64,000 nucleotides of DNA from Sorangium aterium (GCF_028368935.1 NZ_JAQNDK010000001.1:1798001-1862000); one strand, 5' to 3'; positions 50,001 to 57,525 are shown, numbered from the stretch's first letter. Notes: generated from the sequence alone by a model not told the origin. Program-made: numbers and translations.

Positions 50001-50732
50001 GATGGGCGTCATCGCCGCGAGGGCGAGGATGCCCGCCACGCTCGCGGCGCCGACGAGCGAGTAGAGCAGGAGCGCCGCGAGCACGATGATGCTCAGCGAG
50101 ATGACGATGAGGGCGGCGTCCTCGATCGCCGTGCTGGCCCGGATGACGTCGTTCGATACCAGGTTGACGACCGTGCCCAGAGAGCCGCCGTGACGGGCGC
50201 GCGGGGCCGCCCGGAGGAGCTTGCGGAACGTGATGCCCGTGAGCGCCGCGCGCACGCGGAACGTCATCTTGCCGAGGACGAAGAAGCAGTGGTGGAGCAG
50301 CCCCCAGGCGCAGACGCTCCCGAGGAACAGGGCGGCGGTCAGCAGAAGGCCCTCGCGGACCGGCGCGTCGGGCGTCTCCAGCCACTGGAGGAAGCGCTCG
50401 AGCACGCCCGGGAGCGACACGCTCGACGCCGCGTGGGCGAGCCCGAGGCCGAGCGCCAGCGCGATGGTCGGCCCCGCCGTCGAGAGGAGCGCTCGCCCGA
50501 GGCGCCCGCCGTGCCGGCGGAGCGCCTCCTCGAGGGCGGCCGTCGACCGGCGCGGCGCCTCCTTCTCGTGAAGATCGAAGAGATCTTCAGCGGCGAGCGT
50601 CCTCGACGCCGCGCGGTCGAGGAGCGGCCCGACCCACGCGAACACGAGGCGAGACGCGATCGGGGAGCGCGCGTCGGGGGGCAGGCGCGAGGGCGCCGGG
50701 GAGCGCCGGGCGTCTTCCGCGGCAGCGGTCAT
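46998..50732 (-). CDS. Full-length ABCC/MRP-like ABC exporter (TMD-NBD-TMD-NBD)
   Basis: 1244 residues from ATG 50732. Both halves of an exporter are fused in one chain: TMD1 (about 60-370), NBD1 with Walker A GAAGSGKTTLL (about 430), signature LSGGQRQRVSFARA and Walker B VVLLDDP, a charged Glu/Pro linker (about 620-690), TMD2 (about 690-960), and NBD2 with Walker A GRSGSGKSSL (about 1040), a degenerate signature LGAGHRQLVCLARALL and VVVLDEATASVD. The N-terminal RLVFAWVGPLLDRAASRTLA recalls the opening of eukaryotic ABCC/MRP transporters, as does the asymmetric pair of signatures. In the operon it should export the cluster's product and give self-resistance. It overlaps both neighbouring genes by 4 bp. 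Confidence 0.9.
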   Translation of the reverse strand: MTAAAEDARRSPAPSRLPPDARSPIASRLVFAWVGPLLDRAASRTLAAEDLFDLHEKEAPRRSTAALEEALRRHGGRLGRALLSTAGPTIALALGLGLAHAASSVSLPGVLERFLQWLETPDAPVREGLLLTAALFLGSVCAWGLLHHCFFVLGKMTFRVRAALTGITFRKLLRAAPRARHGGSLGTVVNLVSNDVIRASTAIEDAALIVISLSIIVLAALLLYSLVGAASVAGILALAAMTPITNRLARALERVSSELAQKTDHRLGLLSDALRGIRALKLNGWEDVLLARVEEARRGELRLLDRKAFGLAALNVVFQTGPILVALVTFAVHAALGGALDVPIVMSTIAVLGVLRPPLLFLPRLLMSVIEGRVALQRIEAFFAIEELAPAAPAVAPPGTVRLERADVSWAGAPVLRQIDLRLAPGELVAVVGAAGSGKTTLLTAIAGEATLLAGQREVSGRIAFAPQEPWVLGESIRDNVLCGAPLDDGRYRRVLAAAGLDVDVRDRPGGDTTAVADAGASLSGGQRQRVSFARAAYADAEVVLLDDPLSALDERLADQVFERAVLGEMAGRTRVLATTRLHYARRADRVVVLDGGAIVEQGRPDDLLRAGGAFARLDEIARATASAGPAEEVRAARGGVVSQDGAPPASGDDGRAAPPPSGEDEEAAGDEERAAGAVPFDVYRDYLRSMGPLGFAAAVAVLFILRELLAVGGDAWLALRSGAPGTPARAVVEGYALFGALAAIATFARSLIVARGGVEAARRWHDRLLSGVAHAPFAFFDATPIGRVLNRFTRDQRAVDTAVVPAALDTLNVLFALASALAVVVVSSPYALLVLAPLLAVYLRVQRRFRLASREVARLDAVAQAPLLSSIEQVWVGLPCVRTLRREGHFDARFFARVEMAQRTAYAQLGLERWLSFNLDALGAVLLGTTALLTIALRGWGSLALGSLAVTYVLTITSSLQRAVHASAELEISMTALERVREFSRLAPEARGASAAETTWPMEGSVEFDRVELAYRDGLVPALRGVSFTARPGEKIGVVGRSGSGKSSLVAALLRTAPIQAGRILVEGVDIMSVPVGALRSRLTVVPQDPVLFGGTLRTNLDPRGQHDDEALWRALSSAGVRDALSAQGIGLDSDMGGHAARLGAGHRQLVCLARALLRGSRVVVLDEATASVDVESEGRLLDALDTALSDTTVIIIAHRLEALRGVDRVLIMDRGEVVKVVNAAGAAQAVLPALAPFVEGDA

Positions 50733-51643
50733 AGCTGGAAGGCGGAGCGCTCGTCGTAGAAGCCCCCTCGCACCGCGACGTGCCCTTCGATCGTGTGCTT
50801 TCCCGCGTCCTCGGCGACGAGGCGCTCGTACGCGTCCAGGGGGACCACGCGAAAGTCGATGCTCACGCGGGTCGTGCCCTCGCGGTTCTCCGCCGTCCCG
50901 TGCACCACGCGGGGATCGAACATCAGCAGATCGCCCCACCGCACGGGCACCGGAAGGCACGCAGCGGAGAGCTTGCCGCGGAGCGCGTCGTCCGAGACGA
51001 GCAGCTCATAGAACGCGGTGCGCCCCGTGCGGAAGCGCCCGAAATCGTAACCGACGCTCGCCGCGAAGGCGCGCAGCACCTCGATGCTGGTCTCGAACGG
51101 CGTCGCCAGGAGGGAGGCCGAGCCCGCGGCGTCCGTCAACGGGAGCCACATGTTGATTTGCTCGAAGTAGTCCCCCAGCAGGATGTCCGAGTGGTGGGTG
51201 AGCAGGCTGCCGTCCGGCGCGCGGAAGCGCTGGGGAGCCGGCACGGGGAAGTGAAAGCGGAGCGGCGGATCGCGCTCGAAGACGACGTCGAAGCCGAGCA
51301 CCTCCCGCGCGACGAGCCGCACGAGATCGTGGTATGCGGCGAGCAGGCCGGGCGAGGCGCTGGCGAGCTCGCAGGAAGCGCGACTCAGCCTCTCCGTCGT
51401 CCAGGCCTGGTCCTCCGCCGAGACGTGGTGGTGCAGTTCCTCCAGGGGAAGGGGTCGGCTCGTGAATCCCCGCTCCACGAGGTATTTCGCGGCCTCGTCG
51501 CGAAGCGGCGCGACCGCCTGCTGGAGGGGAACACGCCGGGGCCCACCGTCAAACAGCGCTGGCTGCGCGAGCGCCCGCTGGATCTTGCCGCTCGTATCGC
51601 GCGAGTCCGCCGTGGTGTCGGTCGTCGCCGGTCGTGAGTTCAT
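50729..51643 (-). CDS. PhyH-type Fe(II)/2-oxoglutarate dioxygenase
   Basis: 304 residues. The iron site is H151-x-D153 in LTHHSDILLGDYFEQINMWL and H248 in DPRVVHGTAEN; R259 in GTTRVSIDFRVVP would bind 2-oxoglutarate. The block FHFPVPAPQRFRAPDG and the overall order recall the StrG-like hydroxylases of antibiotic clusters; that likeness is from memory. It should oxidise (hydroxylate, desaturate or epoxidise) the cluster's intermediate in the cytosol. It is the first gene of the four-gene minus-strand operon and overlaps the exporter start by 4 bp. A purine-rich AAGGGA site lies upstream. Confidence 0.88.
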   Translation of the reverse strand: MNSRPATTDTTADSRDTSGKIQRALAQPALFDGGPRRVPLQQAVAPLRDEAAKYLVERGFTSRPLPLEELHHHVSAEDQAWTTERLSRASCELASASPGLLAAYHDLVRLVAREVLGFDVVFERDPPLRFHFPVPAPQRFRAPDGSLLTHHSDILLGDYFEQINMWLPLTDAAGSASLLATPFETSIEVLRAFAASVGYDFGRFRTGRTAFYELLVSDDALRGKLSAACLPVPVRWGDLLMFDPRVVHGTAENREGTTRVSIDFRVVPLDAYERLVAEDAGKHTIEGHVAVRGGFYDERSAFQL

Positions 51644-51770
51644 CGGTCACTTGATCCCTTCCTAGCGCTCTTCTGCCGCGATAACATAAGCGGGGAAGCG
51701 GACGCGCGGCAAGGGTTGCGAGCCAACGCGCACCCAGAACGCAGCGGCGCCCTGAAGAAAGCCAAAGCCC
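51644..51770. promoter_or_regulatory. Divergent promoter region of the biosynthetic cluster
   Basis: The 127-bp gap between the two divergent operons must hold both promoters. It has a lower-GC patch (gcgataacataagcgggg at about 51679-51696) that could contain a -10 element. No clear operator is seen, and no pathway-specific regulator gene lies in the cluster. Confidence 0.45.
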
Positions 51771-52781
51771 ATGCTCCCCAAGCTACCCGACAGAGACGCG
51801 CTCCGTCTCGCTGCCCATGGCTATTATTTCTCGTGTGCGCTCTATGCTGCCGTCAACCTGGGCATCGCGGACGCGCTGGCCGGAGACCCGCGGACGGCGG
51901 CGGAGCTCGCCCAGCAGCTCGGCACCGACGCCGACGCGACCGAGCGCCTCCTTCGGCTGCTCGTGTCCGTCGATCTCTTCGCGCGCGACGCGGAAGGCCG
52001 AGTCTCCCTGACGCCCGTCGGAGCCTACCTGCGCTCCGATCACGAGCAGTCCATGGCGAAGGAGATTCGGATGTTCTCCGGCGGCGAGGTCTACCAGACG
52101 TGGGGGGACCTCCTCGAGTCCGTCCGGACCGGGCGCTGCGCCTTCGATCGGCGACGCGGCAAGCCGCTCTTCGAGTGGCTTCCGGAGCAGCCCGTCACGG
52201 CAGAGCTCTTCCACCAAGGCTGGCATGAGATCACGACCCGCGCAGCGCGTGAGACGGCGGAGGCGTACGATTTCACCGGCGTCTCGACGATCACGGACGT
52301 GGGCGGCGGGTATGGCATCTTCCTCGCGACCATCCTTGCCAAGCTCCCCGGGCTGCGCGGCGTCCTCTTCGACCTGCCCATCTCGGTCCGCGGCGCGCCG
52401 GACAACTTCCGGAGCCTGGGCGTGGCGGACCGGGTGAGCATCGTTCATGGCAACGCGGAGGAGTCCGTTCCCGCCATGGAGCTGTGCACGATGAAGAGCG
52501 TGCTCCACATGTGCACCGACGAGCAGTGCGTCCGGATCCTCTCGCGGTGCGCCGCGGCGCTGCCTCGAGGCGGCAAGCTCCTCGTCCTCGAGCGCGTCAT
52601 CCCGGATCATGACGGGTACCACTGGAGCAAGCTCGTCGACGTGAACATGCTCGTGATGACGGGGGGACGCGAGCGCACGCGGGCCGAATACGCTCGCCTC
52701 TACGAGGCCTCCGGCCTCGAGCTGACCCGCTGCGTGGCGCTCGCGTCCGGCTTCGACATCATCGAGGGTCTGCGCGCTTGA
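51771..52781 (+). CDS. Class I SAM-dependent O-methyltransferase
   Basis: 336 residues with the architecture of plant/actinobacterial small-molecule O-methyltransferases (acetylserotonin/hydroxyneurosporene type). The N-terminal dimerisation and winged-helix part (about 1-160; LGIADALAGDPRTAAELAQQ, RLLRLLVSVDLF) precedes a Rossmann SAM domain with ITDVGGGYGIFLATILAKLP and VLFDLPISV. KSVLHMCTDEQCVRIL takes the place of the usual Lys-x-x-x-His-x-W/M-D segment that bears the catalytic base. Expected substrate is a phenol or other hydroxyl group, for example the hydroxylated aromatic amino acid derivative made by this cluster. First gene of the plus-strand operon. Confidence 0.92.
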   Translation: MLPKLPDRDALRLAAHGYYFSCALYAAVNLGIADALAGDPRTAAELAQQLGTDADATERLLRLLVSVDLFARDAEGRVSLTPVGAYLRSDHEQSMAKEIRMFSGGEVYQTWGDLLESVRTGRCAFDRRRGKPLFEWLPEQPVTAELFHQGWHEITTRAARETAEAYDFTGVSTITDVGGGYGIFLATILAKLPGLRGVLFDLPISVRGAPDNFRSLGVADRVSIVHGNAEESVPAMELCTMKSVLHMCTDEQCVRILSRCAAALPRGGKLLVLERVIPDHDGYHWSKLVDVNMLVMTGGRERTRAEYARLYEASGLELTRCVALASGFDIIEGLRA

Positions 52782-52953
52782 GCCGCGGTCAACGCGTCGC
52801 CCCGCGCGGCGCTGGCCTCGCGAAGGTAGCGGGGCATCGGGGGGAGGTCGAGCACGTTTTCAATCAGCAGGACATCCGCGACCGCCTGTGCACGCCCGCG
52901 ATCGAGGAGCCATCAGGGCAGCTTGTCGAGGGCGTCGCGAGAGAGAAGAACAC

Positions 52954-54018
52954 ATGAGCAAGAGAACGTTGAACAAGGTCACCGTGATCCGGCGCGAGGC
53001 CATCCCGACGCTCCGCTCTGTCATCGTCGATGGAAAGGAGCACGGGCTCGGCCTCCACAAGGACTTCCGCCGGGATCCGGTCCTCTCCCAGTTCATCCCT
53101 GACAGCACACGCCTCTCGATGGCGTGGGTCCACCTCGAGCCCGGCGAGACGCTCGACGCCCATGAGCACCCCATCGAGACGATGATCGTCATGTGTGCCG
53201 GTCAGGGTCGCATGTTCGGGGACGTCACGACCGAGCTCCTCGAGGGCGATGTCGTCGCCATCCCGCGGGGCTGCGCTCACGGCTTCGTGGGTGCGGGCAC
53301 GCACGGCTACTGGGCGCTGTCCATCCAGTTCGAGGCGCGCGGGCTCTACGAGCGCCCCGACGACGCGCTCGTCTCGTTCAAGGACGAGAGCGCATCTCAG
53401 TACGAGGAGCTCTTGCGCCGCAACGACCAGTACATGGAAGAGCACAAGTCCAACGCGATCTTCCGCTTCGTCGAGAGCGAGCGCGTCAACGACGCCGCGC
53501 AACGCGGGCGGCTGATCGACACCATCCAGGTGTGGTCCGGCTACTTCCAGAAGGTCATCATGAGCCGCATGGTGTTCGGCCGCGACGAGCGTTATCTGGC
53601 CCTGGCGCGCCAGCATTTCGCGGGCGAGTACGGCCACGACGAGAACCTCGCCGCGAGCCGGCATGGCAAGGGGACGCCGGTGTGGGATCCGCTGCTCGAG
53701 GCTTGCTCGGCGTGGTTCGCCTCCAAGATGTTGTCGATCGACGACGCGGAGAAGACCGTGCTCGTGCACCTCGTCCTCGAGGGCGCCGCGACGGTCTTTC
53801 ACCGGGTTGCCCACCCCATCATGGCGAAGTTCAACGAGACAGACCACTTCGCCGTACATGACCTCGCGGACGACGGCCACCTCGAGATGGGGCTGGAGGT
53901 GTTGAAAGGGCTCTCGCCGGCTGCCTACGCGCGGTGCCTGCGCATCCAGAAGGAAGGGTGGGACATGCTGAACGCGCTCACCGCGCGGATGGCCGAGCTC
54001 GCCGAGGCGGCCGGTTGA
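52954..54018 (+). CDS. Cupin fused to a heme-oxygenase-like diiron oxidase (HDO) domain
   Basis: 354 residues from ATG 52954 (GAGAGAAGA upstream). Residues about 45-130 form a cupin: H70-x-H72 and E76 in LDAHEHPIETMIVM, then GDVVAIPRGCAHGF with H109, a full metal-ligand set. Residues about 150-350 are all-helical. They carry E225-x2-H228 (GEYGHDENL), E276 (LEGAATVFHRV) and H302-x3-D306-x2-H309 (VHDLADDGHLE), which is the spacing of heme-oxygenase-like diiron oxidases such as UndA and CADD. HDO enzymes do N-oxygenation, C-C cleavage, desaturation and amine chemistry on amino acids and fatty acids. I know of no cupin-HDO fusion with an assigned function. The aminotransferase gene overlaps its stop. 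Confidence 0.75.
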   Translation: MSKRTLNKVTVIRREAIPTLRSVIVDGKEHGLGLHKDFRRDPVLSQFIPDSTRLSMAWVHLEPGETLDAHEHPIETMIVMCAGQGRMFGDVTTELLEGDVVAIPRGCAHGFVGAGTHGYWALSIQFEARGLYERPDDALVSFKDESASQYEELLRRNDQYMEEHKSNAIFRFVESERVNDAAQRGRLIDTIQVWSGYFQKVIMSRMVFGRDERYLALARQHFAGEYGHDENLAASRHGKGTPVWDPLLEACSAWFASKMLSIDDAEKTVLVHLVLEGAATVFHRVAHPIMAKFNETDHFAVHDLADDGHLEMGLEVLKGLSPAAYARCLRIQKEGWDMLNALTARMAELAEAAG

Positions 54019-55136
54019 GCCAGCGCGGCTCACCGCTCGCGCGGAGGACGCTCGCGGACGCCGGCCTGGCGCCCATCATTACAGGCTACCGGCCTGGCAT
54101 CACGGAGCGGCTCTTCACCAACCCACATGGAGGGCAATGGGCACCCTATCCGTGCCCGGTCCCGGTCGAGCTCGCGCGGAGGTACGCCGTGGTCGTCGAC
54201 CTTCTGGAGGAGGCTCGCCCCTCCATGGAGGCTCGCCCCTCCATGGAGGCTGGCCCCTCCATGGAGGCTGGCCCCTCCATGGTGGAGGGCCGAGCCTCCA
54301 TCGACCCGGAGGGGGTCTTGTTCACGGCGGGCTCCATCGCCGGGATCGACCTGCTCGTCCGCTGCTTCTGCGAGCCCGGCGAGGACCGCGTGTGCATCTC
54401 GACGCCGACGTTCCCCGCGTTCGCCCAGTACGCCAGGTTCCACGGCGTCGAGGTCGTGGATGTCCCGCTCGAGGGGCGCGATTTCAACGTGCTCAGGACA
54501 GAGGCGATGTCGGCGCTCGGCGCGAAGCTCACGTTCGTGTGCACGCCCAACAACCCCGTCGGGACGACGGTCGCGGCCGAGCAGGTGCTCGAGCTCGTCC
54601 AGCGCTCGCGCGGGCTCGTCGTGGTCGATGAAGCGTACGTGGAGCTCGCGGATGTCGGCTCGTTCGCGCGGCTCGTCTCCCGGTACCCGAACCTCGTCGT
54701 GCTGAGGACGTTCTCGAAGGCGTGGGGGCTCGCGGGCCTGCGGGCGGGCGTGGTGATCGCCGCCCCAGACGTGGTCCACACGCTGCGCATCGTCCAGGAC
54801 CCGTTCGCCTGCACGGCCCCCGTCCAGGCCGCGCTGGCCCGGGAGCTCCATCGCGTCGGCGAGCTCCGCGCCGTGCTGGCCCGGCTACGGGCCGAGCGAG
54901 CCGCTCTCGTGGCCGCACTCACGCGCTCGCCGGCTGTCGAGTATGTGTATCCCACATCCACCAACTTCGTCCTCGTCCGGCTCCGCCGCCCTGATGCGGT
55001 GTACGCCGCGCTGGAGCGGGAGCCGGACGTCTTCGCTGCGAATGCGCACGCGCATGTCCCGGGAACCCTGAAGATTTCCATGGGTCGGCCGGACAACGAC
55101 GCGCGCCTCCTCTCGTTTCTCCAGGCCCACGGCTGA
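54015..55136 (+). CDS. Fold-type I PLP aminotransferase (HisC-like) with repeat insertion
   Basis: 373 residues from TTG 54015, which overlaps the stop of the cupin-HDO gene (TTGA) and has GAGG seven nt upstream. Conserved blocks: FTAGSIAGIDLLVRCF, TPTFPAFAQYARFHGVEVVD, FVCTPNNPVGTTV, VVVDEAYVEL, LRTFSKAWGLAGLRAG (PLP-binding Lys) and the C-terminal TLKISMGRPDND with the substrate-carboxylate Arg. The family is close to histidinol-phosphate aminotransferase, whose relatives often act on aromatic amino acids. Four tandem hexapeptides (EARPSM or EAGPSM) sit between residues about 66 and 89. Expected job: transaminate an aromatic amino or keto acid in the pathway. Confidence 0.88.
   Translation: MSQRGSPLARRTLADAGLAPIITGYRPGITERLFTNPHGGQWAPYPCPVPVELARRYAVVVDLLEEARPSMEARPSMEAGPSMEAGPSMVEGRASIDPEGVLFTAGSIAGIDLLVRCFCEPGEDRVCISTPTFPAFAQYARFHGVEVVDVPLEGRDFNVLRTEAMSALGAKLTFVCTPNNPVGTTVAAEQVLELVQRSRGLVVVDEAYVELADVGSFARLVSRYPNLVVLRTFSKAWGLAGLRAGVVIAAPDVVHTLRIVQDPFACTAPVQAALARELHRVGELRAVLARLRAERAALVAALTRSPAVEYVYPTSTNFVLVRLRRPDAVYAALEREPDVFAANAHAHVPGTLKISMGRPDNDARLLSFLQAHG
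54210..54281. repeat. Four in-frame 18-bp tandem repeats inside the aminotransferase gene
   Basis: Units gaggctcgcccctccatg (twice) then gaggctggcccctccatg (twice). Each junction makes the perfect palindrome cctccatggagg, and the next 20 bp (gtggagggccgagcctccat) read like an inverted unit. The frame is kept. This insert splits an otherwise conserved enzyme N-terminal region. Confidence 0.93.
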
Positions 55137-55576
55137 CCGCGGCACGCGCCGGCACGAACGGCGGCGTCGGCTGATTCCTGCGGAATCGAGGCCGAGGATG
55201 TGACGCCAACGCCCTGCGTCGTGCCAGCTGCGCCGGCACACAGGACGACCGGCCACTGGCCGGCCAGTCGGTGTCGCATGCGGCGGCCAGCGCGCGTTTC
55301 ACGCGGACTCCAGCGCGCCGGAGCGCACGTCACCTGGGTTCCTCCGTGGACCTCGACCGCCGCGGCGGGCGTACCCGCCGGCGCTCTCCTGGCATGGGGC
55401 GTGCACAACAATCATGCACGCGCCAGCGGCCACCCATCAACTTGCTTCAGCGAGTCCCCAGCTGCGCGACCGAGTCGATCTAGCGGGCGCCTCACGGGCG
55501 CGTCTCTGCTGGTGAGATCGACGCGGTCGTGTGTCTGCGCGGGGTGCCCCACTGGACCGAAAGAGAGCATAGGTCG
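55137..55576. other. Gap between aminotransferase and aromatic hydroxylase genes
   Basis: This 440-bp gap lies between same-strand cluster genes. The start of the hydroxylase gene is uncertain, and its promoter may be here. I see no other gene. Confidence 0.4.
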
Positions 55577-56797
55577 ATGACAACGAAATCACGGATCGGC
55601 ACGCACACCACCGCTCATGTAACCCAGAGTGAGGCTCGCTGTCTCGCTGTGAGGTCGGCATCCGTCAACCATTCTATCGGCCTGACCCGGACCGGCACGA
55701 CCGAACGTCGACTCACCGCTCGTACGCACGGCTCCTGCGGCGAGCTCGCCCGACGCATCGTCGGGTCGGCCGCGCTGTCGCGGTACGACGCGGGGGCGAG
55801 CCGCGCCGCCTCTTCGCTGGCGAGCGACGCGCCCCTCCAGGGGGGCGAGCGCCTCCGGCGGTCGGCGGGGGCGCCCGCTTGGCTCGCCACGCGCCGCGTA
55901 CCAGCGAGCGCGCGCGACTTCGTGATGCCGCAGCGGCACGAACAATATACCGAGACAGAGCACCTCGTCTGGCGCACGCTCGTGCGCAGGAACCTGCAGG
56001 CCGTGGAGCAGTACGCAGAGCGGCTCTACCAGCCGTACATCGCGGGTCTCAAGGACCTCGGGCTCGACCAGGAGCGGATCCCCACGCTCGAGGCCATCAA
56101 TGCGAAGCTCGCGCCGACAGGATGGATGGCCGTGTGCGTCGAGGGCTACATCCCCGCCCCCGTCTACGCGGAGCTCATCGCGAACCGGATATTCCCCATG
56201 TCGCGCAACGTTCGGCACATGGCGCACATCGATTTCTCTCCTACGCCGGATCTCGTGCATGACATCTTTGGTCACCTCCCGCTGCTCTTTCATGCCCCCT
56301 ACCAGCGGTACCTCCAGCGCCTGGCCGCCATGACGGCTCGCGCCGAGGCGTCCCCCTGGGACCACGCGCTCTACCTGGCGAACCGCCGGATGGGCGCGCT
56401 GAAGAGCGACCCCGATGCCCCGCGCGACCTCGTCGCCGCCGCCGAGGCGGAGGTCGACCGCGTGCAGCGCCACCTGCTCGCGAACCCCTCGGAGCTCACG
56501 CAGCTCGCGCGCGTCTTCCTGTGGAGCATCGAGTTCGGGCTCATCGGGACGCGCGATTCGTACCGGGTCCTCGGAGCGGGGCTGCTCTCCTCCCTCTCGG
56601 AGTGCGCCGCCCTGTACGAGCCAGGGGCCGACATCCGCCCGTTCTCGATAGCGGTCATCGAGAAGGACATCCACTTCTCGGATCATCAGGCGCAGTACTA
56701 TCTCTTCGAGTCGTACGAGCAGCTCGATTTCGTGCTCGACGAGTACCAGGCGAAGATGCGCCTGCGGGCCGGGTCAGCTGTCGCTGGGGTGATGTGA
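55577..56797 (+). CDS. Aromatic amino acid hydroxylase (phenylalanine hydroxylase family)
   Basis: Up to 406 residues from ATG 55577. The first 60 or so codons have weaker GC3 bias, and the recognisable domain starts near residue 113 (ARDFVMPQRHEQYTETEHLV), so an internal start as late as ATG 55925 is possible. The iron site is H228 and H233 in TPDLVHDIFGHLPLLF and Glu319 in FLWSIEFGLIG; YRVLGAGLLSSLSEC is also typical. The gap of about 85 residues between the second His and Glu is longer than in animal enzymes and matches the long bacterial (Bacillus-type) forms. These tetrahydropterin-dependent enzymes hydroxylate Phe to Tyr. Some natural-product members (for example PacX) make meta-tyrosine, and Trp is also possible. 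Confidence 0.9.
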   Translation: MTTKSRIGTHTTAHVTQSEARCLAVRSASVNHSIGLTRTGTTERRLTARTHGSCGELARRIVGSAALSRYDAGASRAASSLASDAPLQGGERLRRSAGAPAWLATRRVPASARDFVMPQRHEQYTETEHLVWRTLVRRNLQAVEQYAERLYQPYIAGLKDLGLDQERIPTLEAINAKLAPTGWMAVCVEGYIPAPVYAELIANRIFPMSRNVRHMAHIDFSPTPDLVHDIFGHLPLLFHAPYQRYLQRLAAMTARAEASPWDHALYLANRRMGALKSDPDAPRDLVAAAEAEVDRVQRHLLANPSELTQLARVFLWSIEFGLIGTRDSYRVLGAGLLSSLSECAALYEPGADIRPFSIAVIEKDIHFSDHQAQYYLFESYEQLDFVLDEYQAKMRLRAGSAVAGVM

Positions 56798-56835
56798 CGT
56801 CGTGACAGCGTGACGGCCGCCGCGCCGCGGTCGGC

Positions 56836-57525
56836 TCAGCGGACCCGCCCGACCAGGGTCCAATGACGATCGCTCGTCATGCGGAGATCCACCGACGAGA
56901 ACGGCAGCTCGCGAATCAGCTCGTTCACCTCTTCGACCGTGAGCGCGGCGCGGAGCGAGGCTTCGAAGAGGGCGCGCTGGCGGAGATACACGTTACGCTC
57001 CGGGGCAGGAACGCCATCCGGGACCTCGGCGTGCATCTCGACCAGGCGGAGCACGTCCGCATCCGACGGTGGGCGCGCCAGATCGCGCACGAACACGACA
57101 CCCCCGCTCTCGACGACGCGGACCATCTCGCGCAGCGTCTCGAGGGGCTCCGGGATGTGGTGGACGATGCTGTTGGACAGCGCGAGATCAAACCCGCGCG
57201 GGTAGCCGGTGTCCTTGGCGTCGCGCCGGGCGAGCTCGATGCGGGATGCCAGCCCCGCCCGCTCGACGTTGCGTCGCGCCAGGGCGAGCATCGAATCCGC
57301 CATGTCGATGGCCACGACGTGCACGCCCGCCGCGCGACGGCAGAGCGCGATCGGGATGAGCGCGGTGCCCGTCCCCACGTCGAGGGCTCTCCGCGGAGCA
57401 GGGGCGACCGCGAGCACATCAGCGCAGAACTGCTCGTTCACCTCGCGGTTGTCGATAGCGTCGTAGTCGCCCGCTTCTTGTTCCGAATCCATCACCTCGG
57501 GCTCGAGGACGCGCTGTAATCTCAT
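56836..57525 (-). CDS. Class I SAM-dependent methyltransferase
   Basis: 229 residues from ATG 57525 (MRLQRVLEPEVMDSEQEAGD); a GTG two codons upstream is less likely. SAM-binding motifs: RALDVGTGTALIPIALCRRA, VVAIDMADSMLALARRNV, RRDAKDTGYP and FDLALSNSIVHHIPEPLETL, followed by GGVVFVRDLARP. It is a small stand-alone Rossmann methyltransferase of the UbiE/Methyltransf_25 type. The substrate is unknown. It converges on the aromatic hydroxylase gene with a 38-bp gap, so it may belong to the cluster or simply border it. Confidence 0.9.
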   Translation of the reverse strand: MRLQRVLEPEVMDSEQEAGDYDAIDNREVNEQFCADVLAVAPAPRRALDVGTGTALIPIALCRRAAGVHVVAIDMADSMLALARRNVERAGLASRIELARRDAKDTGYPRGFDLALSNSIVHHIPEPLETLREMVRVVESGGVVFVRDLARPPSDADVLRLVEMHAEVPDGVPAPERNVYLRQRALFEASLRAALTVEEVNELIRELPFSSVDLRMTSDRHWTLVGRVR

